A program made the translations under genes and the position numbers. This document shows positions 8,834 through 17,315 of a stretch of DNA of 47,362 nucleotides, piece after piece (positions within the stretch are counted from its first letter, which is position 1; every line of letters starts with the position of its first letter). Source of the stretch: an uncultured Flavobacteriales bacterium (GTDB lineage: Bacteria; Bacteroidota; Bacteroidia; Flavobacteriales_D; Parvicellaceae); NCBI GenBank assembly GCA_938075455.1, contig CALJHN010000017.1, positions 1-47,362 on the forward strand, in the 5' to 3' direction. The notes below the pieces were generated by a model that saw only the letters and a program-made list of their open reading frames with translations, searched no databases and was not told the DNA's origin.

Positions 8834-10534
8834 ATGCTTTCAGAACAAGAGCAGATTAGAAGAGACAGTCTCCAGAAGATCATAGATTACGGAATTAATC
8901 CTTATCCAGCCGCAGAATTTAAGTTTAGTCATTATTCAATTGATATTTTAGAAAATTTTAAGGAAGGAGAAAAGGTTATTATTGCAGGCAGATTAATGCG
9001 AAGAAAAATTCAAGGCAAGGCTAGCTTTGGCAGTATTCTAGATTCGAAAGGAAAAATACAAGTTTATTTTAATAGAGATGTTATTTGTCCATCAGAGGAT
9101 AAATCTATGTACAACGATTTTTTTAAAAAATGGCTGGACCTTGGTGACATCCTTGGTATTGAAGGAAAAGTTTTTAAAACAATGGTTGGAGAAATCTCCA
9201 TAAACGTAGACAAATTCCATTTGCTTAGTAAATCTTTAAAGCCCTTACCTCAGCCAAAAACTGATAACCAAGGAATTATTCACGATGGATTTAATGACCC
9301 AGAACTTAGATACAGAAGAAGGTATGTTGACCTTGTAGTAAATGAAAATGTAAAGGAAACTTTTATAAAACGAACTAAGATCATAAACTCTATGAGAAAT
9401 TTTCTTTCTAAGAAAGATTTTTTAGAAGTAGAAACACCAATTTTACAAACAATTCCTGGTGGAGCAGCAGCTAAACCATTTATAACCCACCACAACGCAT
9501 TAGATGTTCCTCTCTATCTTAGAATTGCCAACGAACTATACTTGAAAAGATTAATTGTAGGAGGATTTGATGGAGTTTATGAATTTGCCAAAGACTTTAG
9601 AAATGAAGGGATGGACAGAACCCATAATCCTGAATTTACCCAAATGGAAATTTATGTAGCATACAAAGATTACCAATGGATGATGAACTTTACCGAAGAT
9701 ATGCTAGAATTCATTTGTAACGAAGTCTTAGGAACTACTCAAGTAAAGATTGGTAATGAAAAAGTGAACTTTAAAAAACCATTTAGAAGAATCTCAATGA
9801 CGGATTCTATTTTAGAGCATACAGGTATTGACATTTCTAATATGTCAGAAAAAGAATTGAGGAAAGCCTGTAAATCTATCGGAGTTGAAGTTTCAGACTC
9901 AATGGGAAAGGGAAAGTTGATTGATGAGATCTTTGGCGAAAAGTGTGAGGGCAGTTATATCCAGCCTACCTTTATTACGGACTATCCTGTAGAGATGTCT
10001 CCATTGTGCAAAAAACATAGAGACAATCCGGAGTTAACAGAAAGATTTGAGTTAATGGTAAATGGAAAAGAACTTGCCAATGCTTACTCTGAACTAAATG
10101 ATCCTATCGACCAAAAAGAAAGATTTGAAGAGCAAGTTAAACTTGCTGAAAAAGGAGATGACGAGGCAATGTTTATTGATTTAGACTTTATAAGAGCTTT
10201 GGAATATGGCATGCCACCTACATCAGGAATGGGAATTGGTATTGATAGATTGGTTATGTTTTTATGTAATCAACCATCTATTCAAGAAGTTTTACTTTTC
10301 CCCCAAATGAAGCCAGAAAAATGGGAAACAGGCCCTAATAAAAGTGAATTTCTTGAAATAAATATTCCACCACAATGGATAATTCCTATTTATGAAAGTG
10401 GTTACACCACTAAAGAATTATTGTTAGAGGCTAAGCCAACTGCAGTTCATCAAAAACTAAATGGATATCGTAAAAAGAACAAACTTGATATTCCTGCAGT
10501 TCTTTTAGAAGAAGTACTATCGTGGTTTAAATAG
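8834..10534 (+). CDS. lysS: Lysyl-tRNA synthetase, class II
   Basis: 566 aa. An N-terminal OB-fold anticodon-binding domain (about 40-150) precedes the class II catalytic core: motif 2 FRNEGMDRTHNPEFTQME and motif 3 MPPTSGMGIGIDRLVMF. It charges tRNA-Lys. After motif 3 there is a C-terminal extension of about 80 residues, which makes the protein longer than E. coli LysRS (505 aa); such long forms are usual in Bacteroidota. The ATG directly follows the usp gene. Confidence 0.97.
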   Translation: MLSEQEQIRRDSLQKIIDYGINPYPAAEFKFSHYSIDILENFKEGEKVIIAGRLMRRKIQGKASFGSILDSKGKIQVYFNRDVICPSEDKSMYNDFFKKWLDLGDILGIEGKVFKTMVGEISINVDKFHLLSKSLKPLPQPKTDNQGIIHDGFNDPELRYRRRYVDLVVNENVKETFIKRTKIINSMRNFLSKKDFLEVETPILQTIPGGAAAKPFITHHNALDVPLYLRIANELYLKRLIVGGFDGVYEFAKDFRNEGMDRTHNPEFTQMEIYVAYKDYQWMMNFTEDMLEFICNEVLGTTQVKIGNEKVNFKKPFRRISMTDSILEHTGIDISNMSEKELRKACKSIGVEVSDSMGKGKLIDEIFGEKCEGSYIQPTFITDYPVEMSPLCKKHRDNPELTERFELMVNGKELANAYSELNDPIDQKERFEEQVKLAEKGDDEAMFIDLDFIRALEYGMPPTSGMGIGIDRLVMFLCNQPSIQEVLLFPQMKPEKWETGPNKSEFLEINIPPQWIIPIYESGYTTKELLLEAKPTAVHQKLNGYRKKNKLDIPAVLLEEVLSWFK

Positions 10535-10632
10535 TTTTTTTTTCGCTACAATAACTATATTTAAACACTTTAAGGATTTGATTTGTATTAATATGATATT
10601 AAGCGTTCAATTATTAGATAAAACAAGTTTAA

Positions 10633-11895
10633 ATGAATGTGTTTTTTTATTCTAAAAAATGTATAATTGAGCTCTCAAAAAAAAAGCTACTAATTTTAAT
10701 AGCTTTCCAATTGTTAATTAACCCTTTTTTTATTTCTCAAAACAACCCAGACTTTTTTTTATTTGAAGTTTCTCAATTAAAGCTAAAGAACTCAAATAAA
10801 GGGCCAATAAAAAATATCCCAGAAGAGTTAAAGTATTTTAGACCTTTTAAAAAACAACTCAATGAGCTACTTAAAATAAGGAGAAATCAATTTTACTATG
10901 TGGACTCTGTTTTAAAAGAAAATAAGCTTCCAGAATCATTTGGATTTTTGCCTTTGGTTTTATCTGGTTATAATTCATGCCATACCACTGATTTATCGTC
11001 TAAGGGAATTTGGGCGCTAAGCTATATCACAGCTCTCAAAAAAGGGCTTCAAATAAACTCTCATATTGACCAAAGAATGAATAATCGCCTATCAACTTCG
11101 GTAGCAGTAAAACAACTTAAATTTTTAATGGAAAAGTACAAATCTGAAAATTGGACACTATTGGCTTTTATTACTTCTCCAAGTTATGTTTCTAATATAT
11201 TTAAAGAATCAAAATCAAAAAAGTGGAATTTAGCTCAGAAATTTGTAGATACTAAATACCTGAAAAATATCGAACTTATTAATTGGTTAAATGAACTTAA
11301 TATAAAAACCTTTAACGGCAACTACAAAACCACAAATAAAAATTACCAAAATTTTTCTTTTAAAGAGGATCTTTTGTTTGACGCTATAGCACAATTTAAA
11401 ATAATTGATTTTAAGCAAATTAGCATCAAAAACCCATTTCTCACAGGGCAAATGATCCCCAAAAATCAATCTATAGTTTTACAAAAAGAGCTTGGAAACT
11501 TCATTATAAAAAGCCAATCTAAAATTGTTGCATTTCAAGACTCCATGACCAATAATTTATTCCTAAAGGAAAAACCTGGCAATAAGCCTTTAATTTACAC
11601 AATAAAGTATGGCGATGTCCTAGGTCAGATAGCAATTGATTATAATGTTTCTGTAACTCAAATTATGAAGTGGAATAACTTATCTAGCACAATGATATAT
11701 CAAGGGCAAGAATTAAAGTTATTTTCAAATAAAATGGCCCCAAATTTTAAGGTTCATTTCTATACCATCAATAAAGAAAAATACTTTTGGGAAGTAGCTT
11801 TAAACAACCCAGAAATATCTATTAAAAACATATGTAAATACAATATTTACCAAGAATTAAAACAAAATCAAAAATTAAAAATAACAAACAAATAA
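10633..11895 (+). CDS. Secreted LysM protein with a degenerate lytic-transglycosylase (MltD-like) domain
   Basis: 420 aa. Residues ~15-36 form a signal peptide or anchor. Residues ~65-210 align by eye with the MltD-type transglycosylase fold: VDSVLKENKLPESFGFLPLV, then SSKGIWALS and the helix that follows. The catalytic Glu of the LP(I/L)VESAF motif is replaced by Leu110 (LPLVLSGY; codon tta at 10960-10962), so it is predicted to be catalytically dead. A LysM domain (about 322-366: YTIKYGDVLGQIAIDYNVS) should bind peptidoglycan. A second, weaker LysM-like stretch may follow to the C-terminus. It heads the SGNH/SGNH/MBOAT cassette, which suggests a peptidoglycan-binding scaffold. Fold call by motif reading only. 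Confidence 0.78.
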   Translation: MNVFFYSKKCIIELSKKKLLILIAFQLLINPFFISQNNPDFFLFEVSQLKLKNSNKGPIKNIPEELKYFRPFKKQLNELLKIRRNQFYYVDSVLKENKLPESFGFLPLVLSGYNSCHTTDLSSKGIWALSYITALKKGLQINSHIDQRMNNRLSTSVAVKQLKFLMEKYKSENWTLLAFITSPSYVSNIFKESKSKKWNLAQKFVDTKYLKNIELINWLNELNIKTFNGNYKTTNKNYQNFSFKEDLLFDAIAQFKIIDFKQISIKNPFLTGQMIPKNQSIVLQKELGNFIIKSQSKIVAFQDSMTNNLFLKEKPGNKPLIYTIKYGDVLGQIAIDYNVSVTQIMKWNNLSSTMIYQGQELKLFSNKMAPNFKVHFYTINKEKYFWEVALNNPEISIKNICKYNIYQELKQNQKLKITNK

Positions 11896-12254
11896 CACCC
11901 TTTTATCCACTAACTTTTTTAATAGGACTTTACACTCTTATTTTAATTTTACTTTGGGTTTTTCCTCCTGACGGAATTAAGTTAAATAATATAACTTTTT
12001 ATTTTATTTCCAAAGAAGAATTTAAAGCTCCTATTCCAATTATTGTACAGGTTAAGGAAGTAATTATTAATCAAGACTCTATTAAAGAAATAGAAAAAAA
12101 GAAAGCAGATAGTCTGCAAAATTTAGTTTTACTGCTTGAGAAAAAAAGAAGAGATTCGGTACAATTTTCTTTAAAGAAAATTCAATATCCAGAAAATAAA
12201 AGAGCATTAATATTTCCTTTTTTTAAAAAATTAGAAAATGCTAAAACTAAAAAA
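11832..12254 (+). other. Coding-looking 5' extension of the first SGNH gene, without a usable start codon
   Basis: In frame with the SGNH gene at 12255, an ATG at 11832-11834 is followed at once by TAA (11835-11837). From 11838 the frame stays open to 13346. It encodes a basic stretch (PRIKTKSKIKNNK), a hydrophobic helix (FLIGLYTLILILLWVF) and a charged linker, which is a believable N-terminal membrane anchor. No ATG, GTG or TTG occurs in this frame before 12255. Its first ~58 nt overlap the end of the LysM gene. Possibilities are a nonsense mutation at codon 2, a non-canonical AUA/AUU start, or a sequence error. Confidence 0.7.
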
Positions 12255-13346
12255 GTGAGAATCATGCATTATGGAGATTCGCAAATAGAGGGGGACAGAA
12301 TATCTGGGAGACTTAGAGAGCGTTTACAAAAAGAATTTGGCGGAAACGGGTCTGGTTTATTTGCTCTTATACCAGCAACCAGAAAAATTAGCCTTAAAAA
12401 TGTTCCAACTACCAATTGGATTAGGAAAACGGGGTTTGGCCCATATATCGATAAAAGTGTCGGACACAAAAAATATGGTGCTTTATTTTCTTTTTGTAAG
12501 ATGCAATTTGACTCATTACTAATAGATTCCAATTATCTATTTAATGGAGCAATAGCTATTAATAAACCCACTAAATCTTACAAGCTATGTAGAGATTATA
12601 AGACCATTAAAATCTATTATACAAGTAAAGAAAAAACAATTTTAAGGATGCTTGTAAATGACTCCATTTTTCATGTTGATACACTATTAGAGACCTCAGA
12701 AATATCTTTGAAAAAATTGAATTTTAGTAAGGCGCCAAAATCAATGAACATTCAATTCAGCTCCAATACTTCACCAATTATATATGGTATTTCTCTAGAA
12801 GGAAAAGAAGGAGTTGTAGTGGACAATATTCCACTAAGGGGTGCTTCTGGGACAGAGTTTTCAAAAGTAGATTATAGCTCTTTAAGTCAAATGCAAAAAT
12901 TACTTTCTCCAGATTTATTAATACTAGAGTTTGGAGGCAACACTATCCCATATATAAAATCTAAAGACAGAGCTGAAAAATATGGCAACTATTTTAAGAA
13001 ACAAATCTTAAAACTAAAACGAATTAACCCCAATGCGCTAGTAATTGTTATTGGCCCTGCAGATATGGCTAAAAAACAAAAGACGAAATTTATTACTTAT
13101 CCTATACTTGAAGACGTGATTAGCGCACTTAAAAAAGCTGCTTTTGAAACAAATTCATGTTTTTGGGATATGTATCTAAATATGGGAGGCGAAAATTCAA
13201 TTCAAGATTGGGTAAACCAAAAGCCTTCTTTGGCTGCCAGAGATTATATCCATTTCACCAATTCTGGAGCAAAGAAAATAGCTGATTATTTTATAGAAGA
13301 TTTTATGCTAGATTATAAAAACTATTTAAATGAAAAAGATGATTAA
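12255..13346 (+). CDS. SGNH/GDSL-family hydrolase or acyltransferase (first of two)
   Basis: Conventional translation starts at GTG 12255 (or ATG 12264) and gives 363 aa, but the domain begins almost at once (MHYGDSQIEGDRI), so the true N-terminus is probably the upstream anchor described in the preceding entry (about 502 aa in all). SGNH blocks: Ser in YGDSQ (codon 12279-12281), Asn in LEFGGNTI and the Asp/His pair in RDYIHF. The middle of the protein is a beta-rich insert. With an MBOAT partner three genes on, the likely job is O-acyl (acetyl) transfer to a surface glycan in the periplasm, as in AlgJ/AlgX or PatB systems. Substrate unknown. Confidence 0.82.
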   Translation: MRIMHYGDSQIEGDRISGRLRERLQKEFGGNGSGLFALIPATRKISLKNVPTTNWIRKTGFGPYIDKSVGHKKYGALFSFCKMQFDSLLIDSNYLFNGAIAINKPTKSYKLCRDYKTIKIYYTSKEKTILRMLVNDSIFHVDTLLETSEISLKKLNFSKAPKSMNIQFSSNTSPIIYGISLEGKEGVVVDNIPLRGASGTEFSKVDYSSLSQMQKLLSPDLLILEFGGNTIPYIKSKDRAEKYGNYFKKQILKLKRINPNALVIVIGPADMAKKQKTKFITYPILEDVISALKKAAFETNSCFWDMYLNMGGENSIQDWVNQKPSLAARDYIHFTNSGAKKIADYFIEDFMLDYKNYLNEKDD

Positions 13347-14571
13347 AAAACTAGGGTTTATTTTTTGTTTTTCAGTGCTAATTTCATATGGTTTATTAGC
13401 CCAATTTAACGCAATTAGTTACAATAAATACCCATATATAAACCAAGATCTTAACCATTTAAAAATCTATGGAAATAAAACATGGAATAATTTTTTTAGA
13501 AAATTAGACAAACAGTACGAAAATGGAAATGAAAATATAAACATTTATCATTTTGGTGGATCTCACATACAGGCCGATATTTGGTCCAACAAATTGAGAG
13601 AAAACTTCCAACATTCTTTACCTTTTAATAATGCTGGTAGAGGATTCTTTTTCCCTTTTAGATTAATAAAATCTAACGGATCTGCAGTTATTTCTTCTTC
13701 CCATACTGGAAAATGGAAAGGTTACAGAAACTCTGTCAATAATCATCAGGGGCCTTTTGGATTACTAGGTGCAAGAGCAGAGCTTTTAGACACTGCATCT
13801 ATAATTAATGTTTGGTTTAAAAAGCAAAGAAATCAATTTGACTCATTTCAAGAAATAGATCTTTTTTTTGAAGATTCTAGTGACAATTATGATATCACCT
13901 TATTAATAGATTCTACTATTCTAATTAGCTCCCAAAAGTTTGAAGGTCATATTAAGTACCAACTTTCTACGGCTATTGATTCTTTATCTTTTTCTATCGT
14001 CAAAAAAGAAAATATTGAATCGAAATTCTCTTTATTTGGATTTTGTTTTGACAATAATAAGCACGGGATCTCCTACCATTCTATTGGGGTTAACGGAGCA
14101 AGTGTCCCAAGTTATTTAAGATGTGTGAATTTAGAAAAACAGTTAGGTTTAATGCCTCCAGATTTGGTAATATTTTCTATTGGTATTAACGATGCCTATG
14201 AAAATAATTTTTCAAAAGAATCGTACAGTAAAAATTATGATACTTTGATTGAAAGAATATATTCTGTAAATCCTGAGGCTGCAATTTTATTTACAACCAA
14301 TAACGACAGTTACTACCATCAAAAATACCCAAATAAAAGAGTTTATGAAGCCAAAGAAGCAATGGTTAAGCTTGCTGAAAGTAAAAAATTAGCTCTATGG
14401 GATTTGTTTGAAATAATGGGGGGGTTCAACTCAATTCAAAAGTGGCACTCGGACGACTTAGCTAAAAAAGATTTATTGCATTTAAATTATAAAGGTTATA
14501 ATTTGATAGGAGATTTACTATTTGAAGCCTTTATGGAGGCTTATAAAATTTACACAACCAAGAATGGATGA
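13330..14571 (+). CDS. SGNH/GDSL-family hydrolase or acyltransferase (second of two), secreted
   Basis: 413 aa with a signal peptide (LGFIFCFSVLISYGLLAQ). SGNH blocks: FGGSHIQAD (Ser; GGS in place of GDS), SIGINDAY (GxND) and the catalytic Asp/His in KDLLHLNYKGY. It is a distant paralogue of the preceding gene, and both end with a GG(E/F)NSIQ(D/K)W motif before the Asp/His block. Its start overlaps the preceding gene by 17 nt and its end overlaps the MBOAT gene by 8 nt. Predicted periplasmic acyl transfer or esterase step on the same substrate. Confidence 0.84.
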   Translation: MKKMIKKLGFIFCFSVLISYGLLAQFNAISYNKYPYINQDLNHLKIYGNKTWNNFFRKLDKQYENGNENINIYHFGGSHIQADIWSNKLRENFQHSLPFNNAGRGFFFPFRLIKSNGSAVISSSHTGKWKGYRNSVNNHQGPFGLLGARAELLDTASIINVWFKKQRNQFDSFQEIDLFFEDSSDNYDITLLIDSTILISSQKFEGHIKYQLSTAIDSLSFSIVKKENIESKFSLFGFCFDNNKHGISYHSIGVNGASVPSYLRCVNLEKQLGLMPPDLVIFSIGINDAYENNFSKESYSKNYDTLIERIYSVNPEAAILFTTNNDSYYHQKYPNKRVYEAKEAMVKLAESKKLALWDLFEIMGGFNSIQKWHSDDLAKKDLLHLNYKGYNLIGDLLFEAFMEAYKIYTTKNG

Positions 14572-16294
14572 TTTTTCTTTAAATAAATTTTCTGAATGGT
14601 TGTTTTCACCATTTTTATCTTACTCAGAACATCCTATGATATTCACTGAGTATCCTTTTTGGATCTTCTTTTTATTTGTATTAATTGGCTATGGTCTTAT
14701 ACATAGTAAAATGCGCCTAAGAATTATTTTTCTGTTCTTAGCAAGTCTGTTTTTTTATTTCAAAACAAGTGGATTTTTCTTTTCAATTTTACTTTTTTCC
14801 ACCATTGCAGATTTTTACATTGGTAAATCAATTTATATTTCTAAAAAAGAATTAAATGCAAAAATACTCCTCGGATTAAGTGTTTCCATTAACCTTATTA
14901 TTTTAATTTACTTTAAATATGCTTACTTTTTTACCGATTCATTTAACTCAATTATTGGCTCGCAGTGGCATCCAATAAATCATTTTGCATTACTTACCAA
15001 TCAATTTACTGGATCAAGTTTTAGAGTCGACCAAATATTATTACCAATTGGAATATCCTTTTATACTTTTCAGACTATGTCTTATGCAATTGACATTTAT
15101 AGAAAACAATTAAGACCTGTTAAAAGTATTTTTGATTTTGGCTTTTATGTTTCTTTTTTCCCTCAATTAGTAGCTGGTCCAATTGTAAGAGCTTCAGAAT
15201 TCATTCCCCAAATTTACCAACCTTATAGCGTTACAAAAAAAGAATTTGGTCTAGCATTATTTTGGATAATAAATGGTCTTTTAAAGAAGTTTTTATTAGC
15301 GGACTATATTGCAGTAAATTTTATAGATAGAGTATTTGACAATCCCGTAATGTTCTCTGGGTTTGAAAACCTAATGGCTCTTTATGGATATTCATTACAA
15401 GTTTACGCAGATTTTTCAGGATATACAGACATAGCAATCGGAATAGCATTGATGCTTGGCTTTAGGTTGCCAAAGAATTTCAATTCTCCATACAAAGCCG
15501 ATAATTGTGGGGAATTTTGGAAAAGATGGCACATCTCTTTATCTTCTTGGTTAAAGGACTATTTATACATTCCAATGGGAGGAAACAGAGGAGGATCGAT
15601 TTTTAGTTATGTGGCACTTTCAATGATTGTTCTTTTTGTTTATTTAATTAGTGGTTCTTTAGCTCTTTTTTTTGGGATTATTTCTGTTATTTTCACCACT
15701 TTACTATTGGGAGAAATTTTTCCAAAATTTAATAAATGGTATTTAACCAATATTAATATTATGCTTACCATGTTAATTGGAGGATTATGGCATGGCGCTA
15801 GTTGGAATTTTGTTCTTTGGGGAGGGTTAAATGGAATTGGAATTGTAGTTTATAAATTATGGAAAAATATTAGCCCCTGGAAAAATAAATCAAAGTGGTG
15901 GAATAAAATTTTGGGAGTAATAATTACTTTTAATTTTGTGACATTTACTAGAATTTGGTTTAGAACAGGATCCAATAATTCTTGGGATCAAATGGATGAA
16001 GGCCATAATATAATTTCAGAATGGTTTACGGCTAATGAAATTCTAAATCAACTTATTTTTAATTTTAAATGGAGTTTAATTTCTGAGGTTTTGGTAGTTT
16101 ACACCAACGTTTTTTTAGTGATAATATTGGGATTTTTAATTCATTTTATACCCGAAAACTGGAAGTTTTGGTATAGAAATAAATTTTCAAATTCCCCTGT
16201 TTTAGTGCAGTTGCTGGTTTGTTTTGTTGCAGTATTTTTTATGTATCAAATTGCCTCTACAAGCTTACAACCATTTATATATTTCCAATTTTGA
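14564..16294 (+). CDS. MBOAT-family O-acyltransferase (AlgI/DltB-like membrane protein)
   Basis: 576 aa from ATG 14564, chosen over 14522 because it gives the short ATGGATGA overlap with the previous stop and a normal N-terminus. About 10-12 membrane helices. MBOAT signatures: FWKRWHISLSSWLKDYLYIP with IPMGGNRGG, and the proposed catalytic His410 in GGLWHGASWNF. The family moves acyl groups across the inner membrane to an SGNH partner that decorates a polymer. Two SGNH genes lie directly upstream, so the three likely form one acylation machine; acetyl is the usual group in this subfamily. Confidence 0.93.
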   Translation: MDDFSLNKFSEWLFSPFLSYSEHPMIFTEYPFWIFFLFVLIGYGLIHSKMRLRIIFLFLASLFFYFKTSGFFFSILLFSTIADFYIGKSIYISKKELNAKILLGLSVSINLIILIYFKYAYFFTDSFNSIIGSQWHPINHFALLTNQFTGSSFRVDQILLPIGISFYTFQTMSYAIDIYRKQLRPVKSIFDFGFYVSFFPQLVAGPIVRASEFIPQIYQPYSVTKKEFGLALFWIINGLLKKFLLADYIAVNFIDRVFDNPVMFSGFENLMALYGYSLQVYADFSGYTDIAIGIALMLGFRLPKNFNSPYKADNCGEFWKRWHISLSSWLKDYLYIPMGGNRGGSIFSYVALSMIVLFVYLISGSLALFFGIISVIFTTLLLGEIFPKFNKWYLTNINIMLTMLIGGLWHGASWNFVLWGGLNGIGIVVYKLWKNISPWKNKSKWWNKILGVIITFNFVTFTRIWFRTGSNNSWDQMDEGHNIISEWFTANEILNQLIFNFKWSLISEVLVVYTNVFLVIILGFLIHFIPENWKFWYRNKFSNSPVLVQLLVCFVAVFFMYQIASTSLQPFIYFQF

Positions 16295-16298
16295 TTTT

Positions 16299-17315
16299 AT
16301 GCCAGCAATTAAAAACGCATTATTAAGGTACCGAATTATAGATAGAGCTATTGGAAACGAGTATGTCCCTTTTCCAAGTAAAAAAGATTTGAGACAACTT
16401 TGTGAAGATGAAATTTTCGGTAGTAGTGATGGAACTCACATTTGCGACTCTACCATCGAAAAAGACTTGTTTGCTATGCGAATGGAACATGACGCACCCA
16501 TTGCTTACAGCAAAAAAGAAAGAGGCTATTTTTATACAGAAAAAGATTTTTCTATGGACGATGTGCCTCTTACTGAAAAAGATATAAATGCAATAAAAGC
16601 AGCTTCCACCATACTTCACCAATTCAAAAATACAAGTCTTTTTAGTCAATATGAATTCGCAATTCAAAAAATATTAGACCGTGCTATTAGCTCTTCAAAT
16701 AGTAATTATCAAGAAGAGCAAGTTATTCAATTTGAAACTTTACCTACCGTTAGAGGGAATGAAAACTTAGAGCTTTTTTTAGAAGCAATAAAAAATAAAA
16801 AAACTCTACAGTTTAATTATTTTAATTACTCTAAGAATGAAAAAACAGTGAGAAGAGTACATCCATACTTACTAAAAGAGTACAGGAATAGGTGGTATTT
16901 AACAGGAAAAAGTGAACTTAAAAATAAAGTCATAACTTTTGCATTAGATAGAATTTACGACCCAATAGTTCTTGAACAAAAGTTTACCGTGGACACCAGA
17001 TTCTCTCCGGATAATTATTTTAAGCATTCTATTGGTATTACTGTTTTCAATGAACTCCCCAGCGAAATAGTGATTGAAACTAAACCAATACTATCCAAAT
17101 ATTTAGAATCTCAACCTATTCACCACTCTCAAGAAATAATGGAAATAAAGAATAATGGAAACCATCTTTTTTCCTTCCATTTATTAATTACTTACGAACT
17201 TAAAATGTTGCTTATGGGTTTTGGAAAAGATTGTAAAATTATCTCTCCTAAACATTTAAAAAGTCAGATTTTATCGGATTTAAAAGAGCTATTAGACAAT
17301 TACAACAATGAATGA
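16299..17315 (+). CDS. WYL-domain transcriptional regulator
   Basis: 338 aa from ATG 16299, 4 nt after the MBOAT stop; an ATG at 16224 lies inside that gene and is unlikely. The N-terminal ~75 residues look like a helix-turn-helix (SKKDLRQLCEDEIFG; STIEKDLFAMR). The WYL domain (about 165-245) has RNRWYLTGKSE and YPLRR-like surroundings (VRRVHPYLLKEY), and a WCX-like C-terminus follows. WYL regulators sense nucleic acid or nucleotide ligands in DNA-damage and defence settings. It overlaps the next gene by 8 nt. Its target is unknown. Confidence 0.87.
   Translation: MPAIKNALLRYRIIDRAIGNEYVPFPSKKDLRQLCEDEIFGSSDGTHICDSTIEKDLFAMRMEHDAPIAYSKKERGYFYTEKDFSMDDVPLTEKDINAIKAASTILHQFKNTSLFSQYEFAIQKILDRAISSSNSNYQEEQVIQFETLPTVRGNENLELFLEAIKNKKTLQFNYFNYSKNEKTVRRVHPYLLKEYRNRWYLTGKSELKNKVITFALDRIYDPIVLEQKFTVDTRFSPDNYFKHSIGITVFNELPSEIVIETKPILSKYLESQPIHHSQEIMEIKNNGNHLFSFHLLITYELKMLLMGFGKDCKIISPKHLKSQILSDLKELLDNYNNE

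Noticed and set aside
11840..11900. Programmed frameshift fusing the LysM and SGNH proteins
   Set aside because: No canonical X XXY YYZ slippery site in the right phase, and a fusion would put the membrane helix in the middle of a secreted protein; a lost or non-canonical start explains the frame better.
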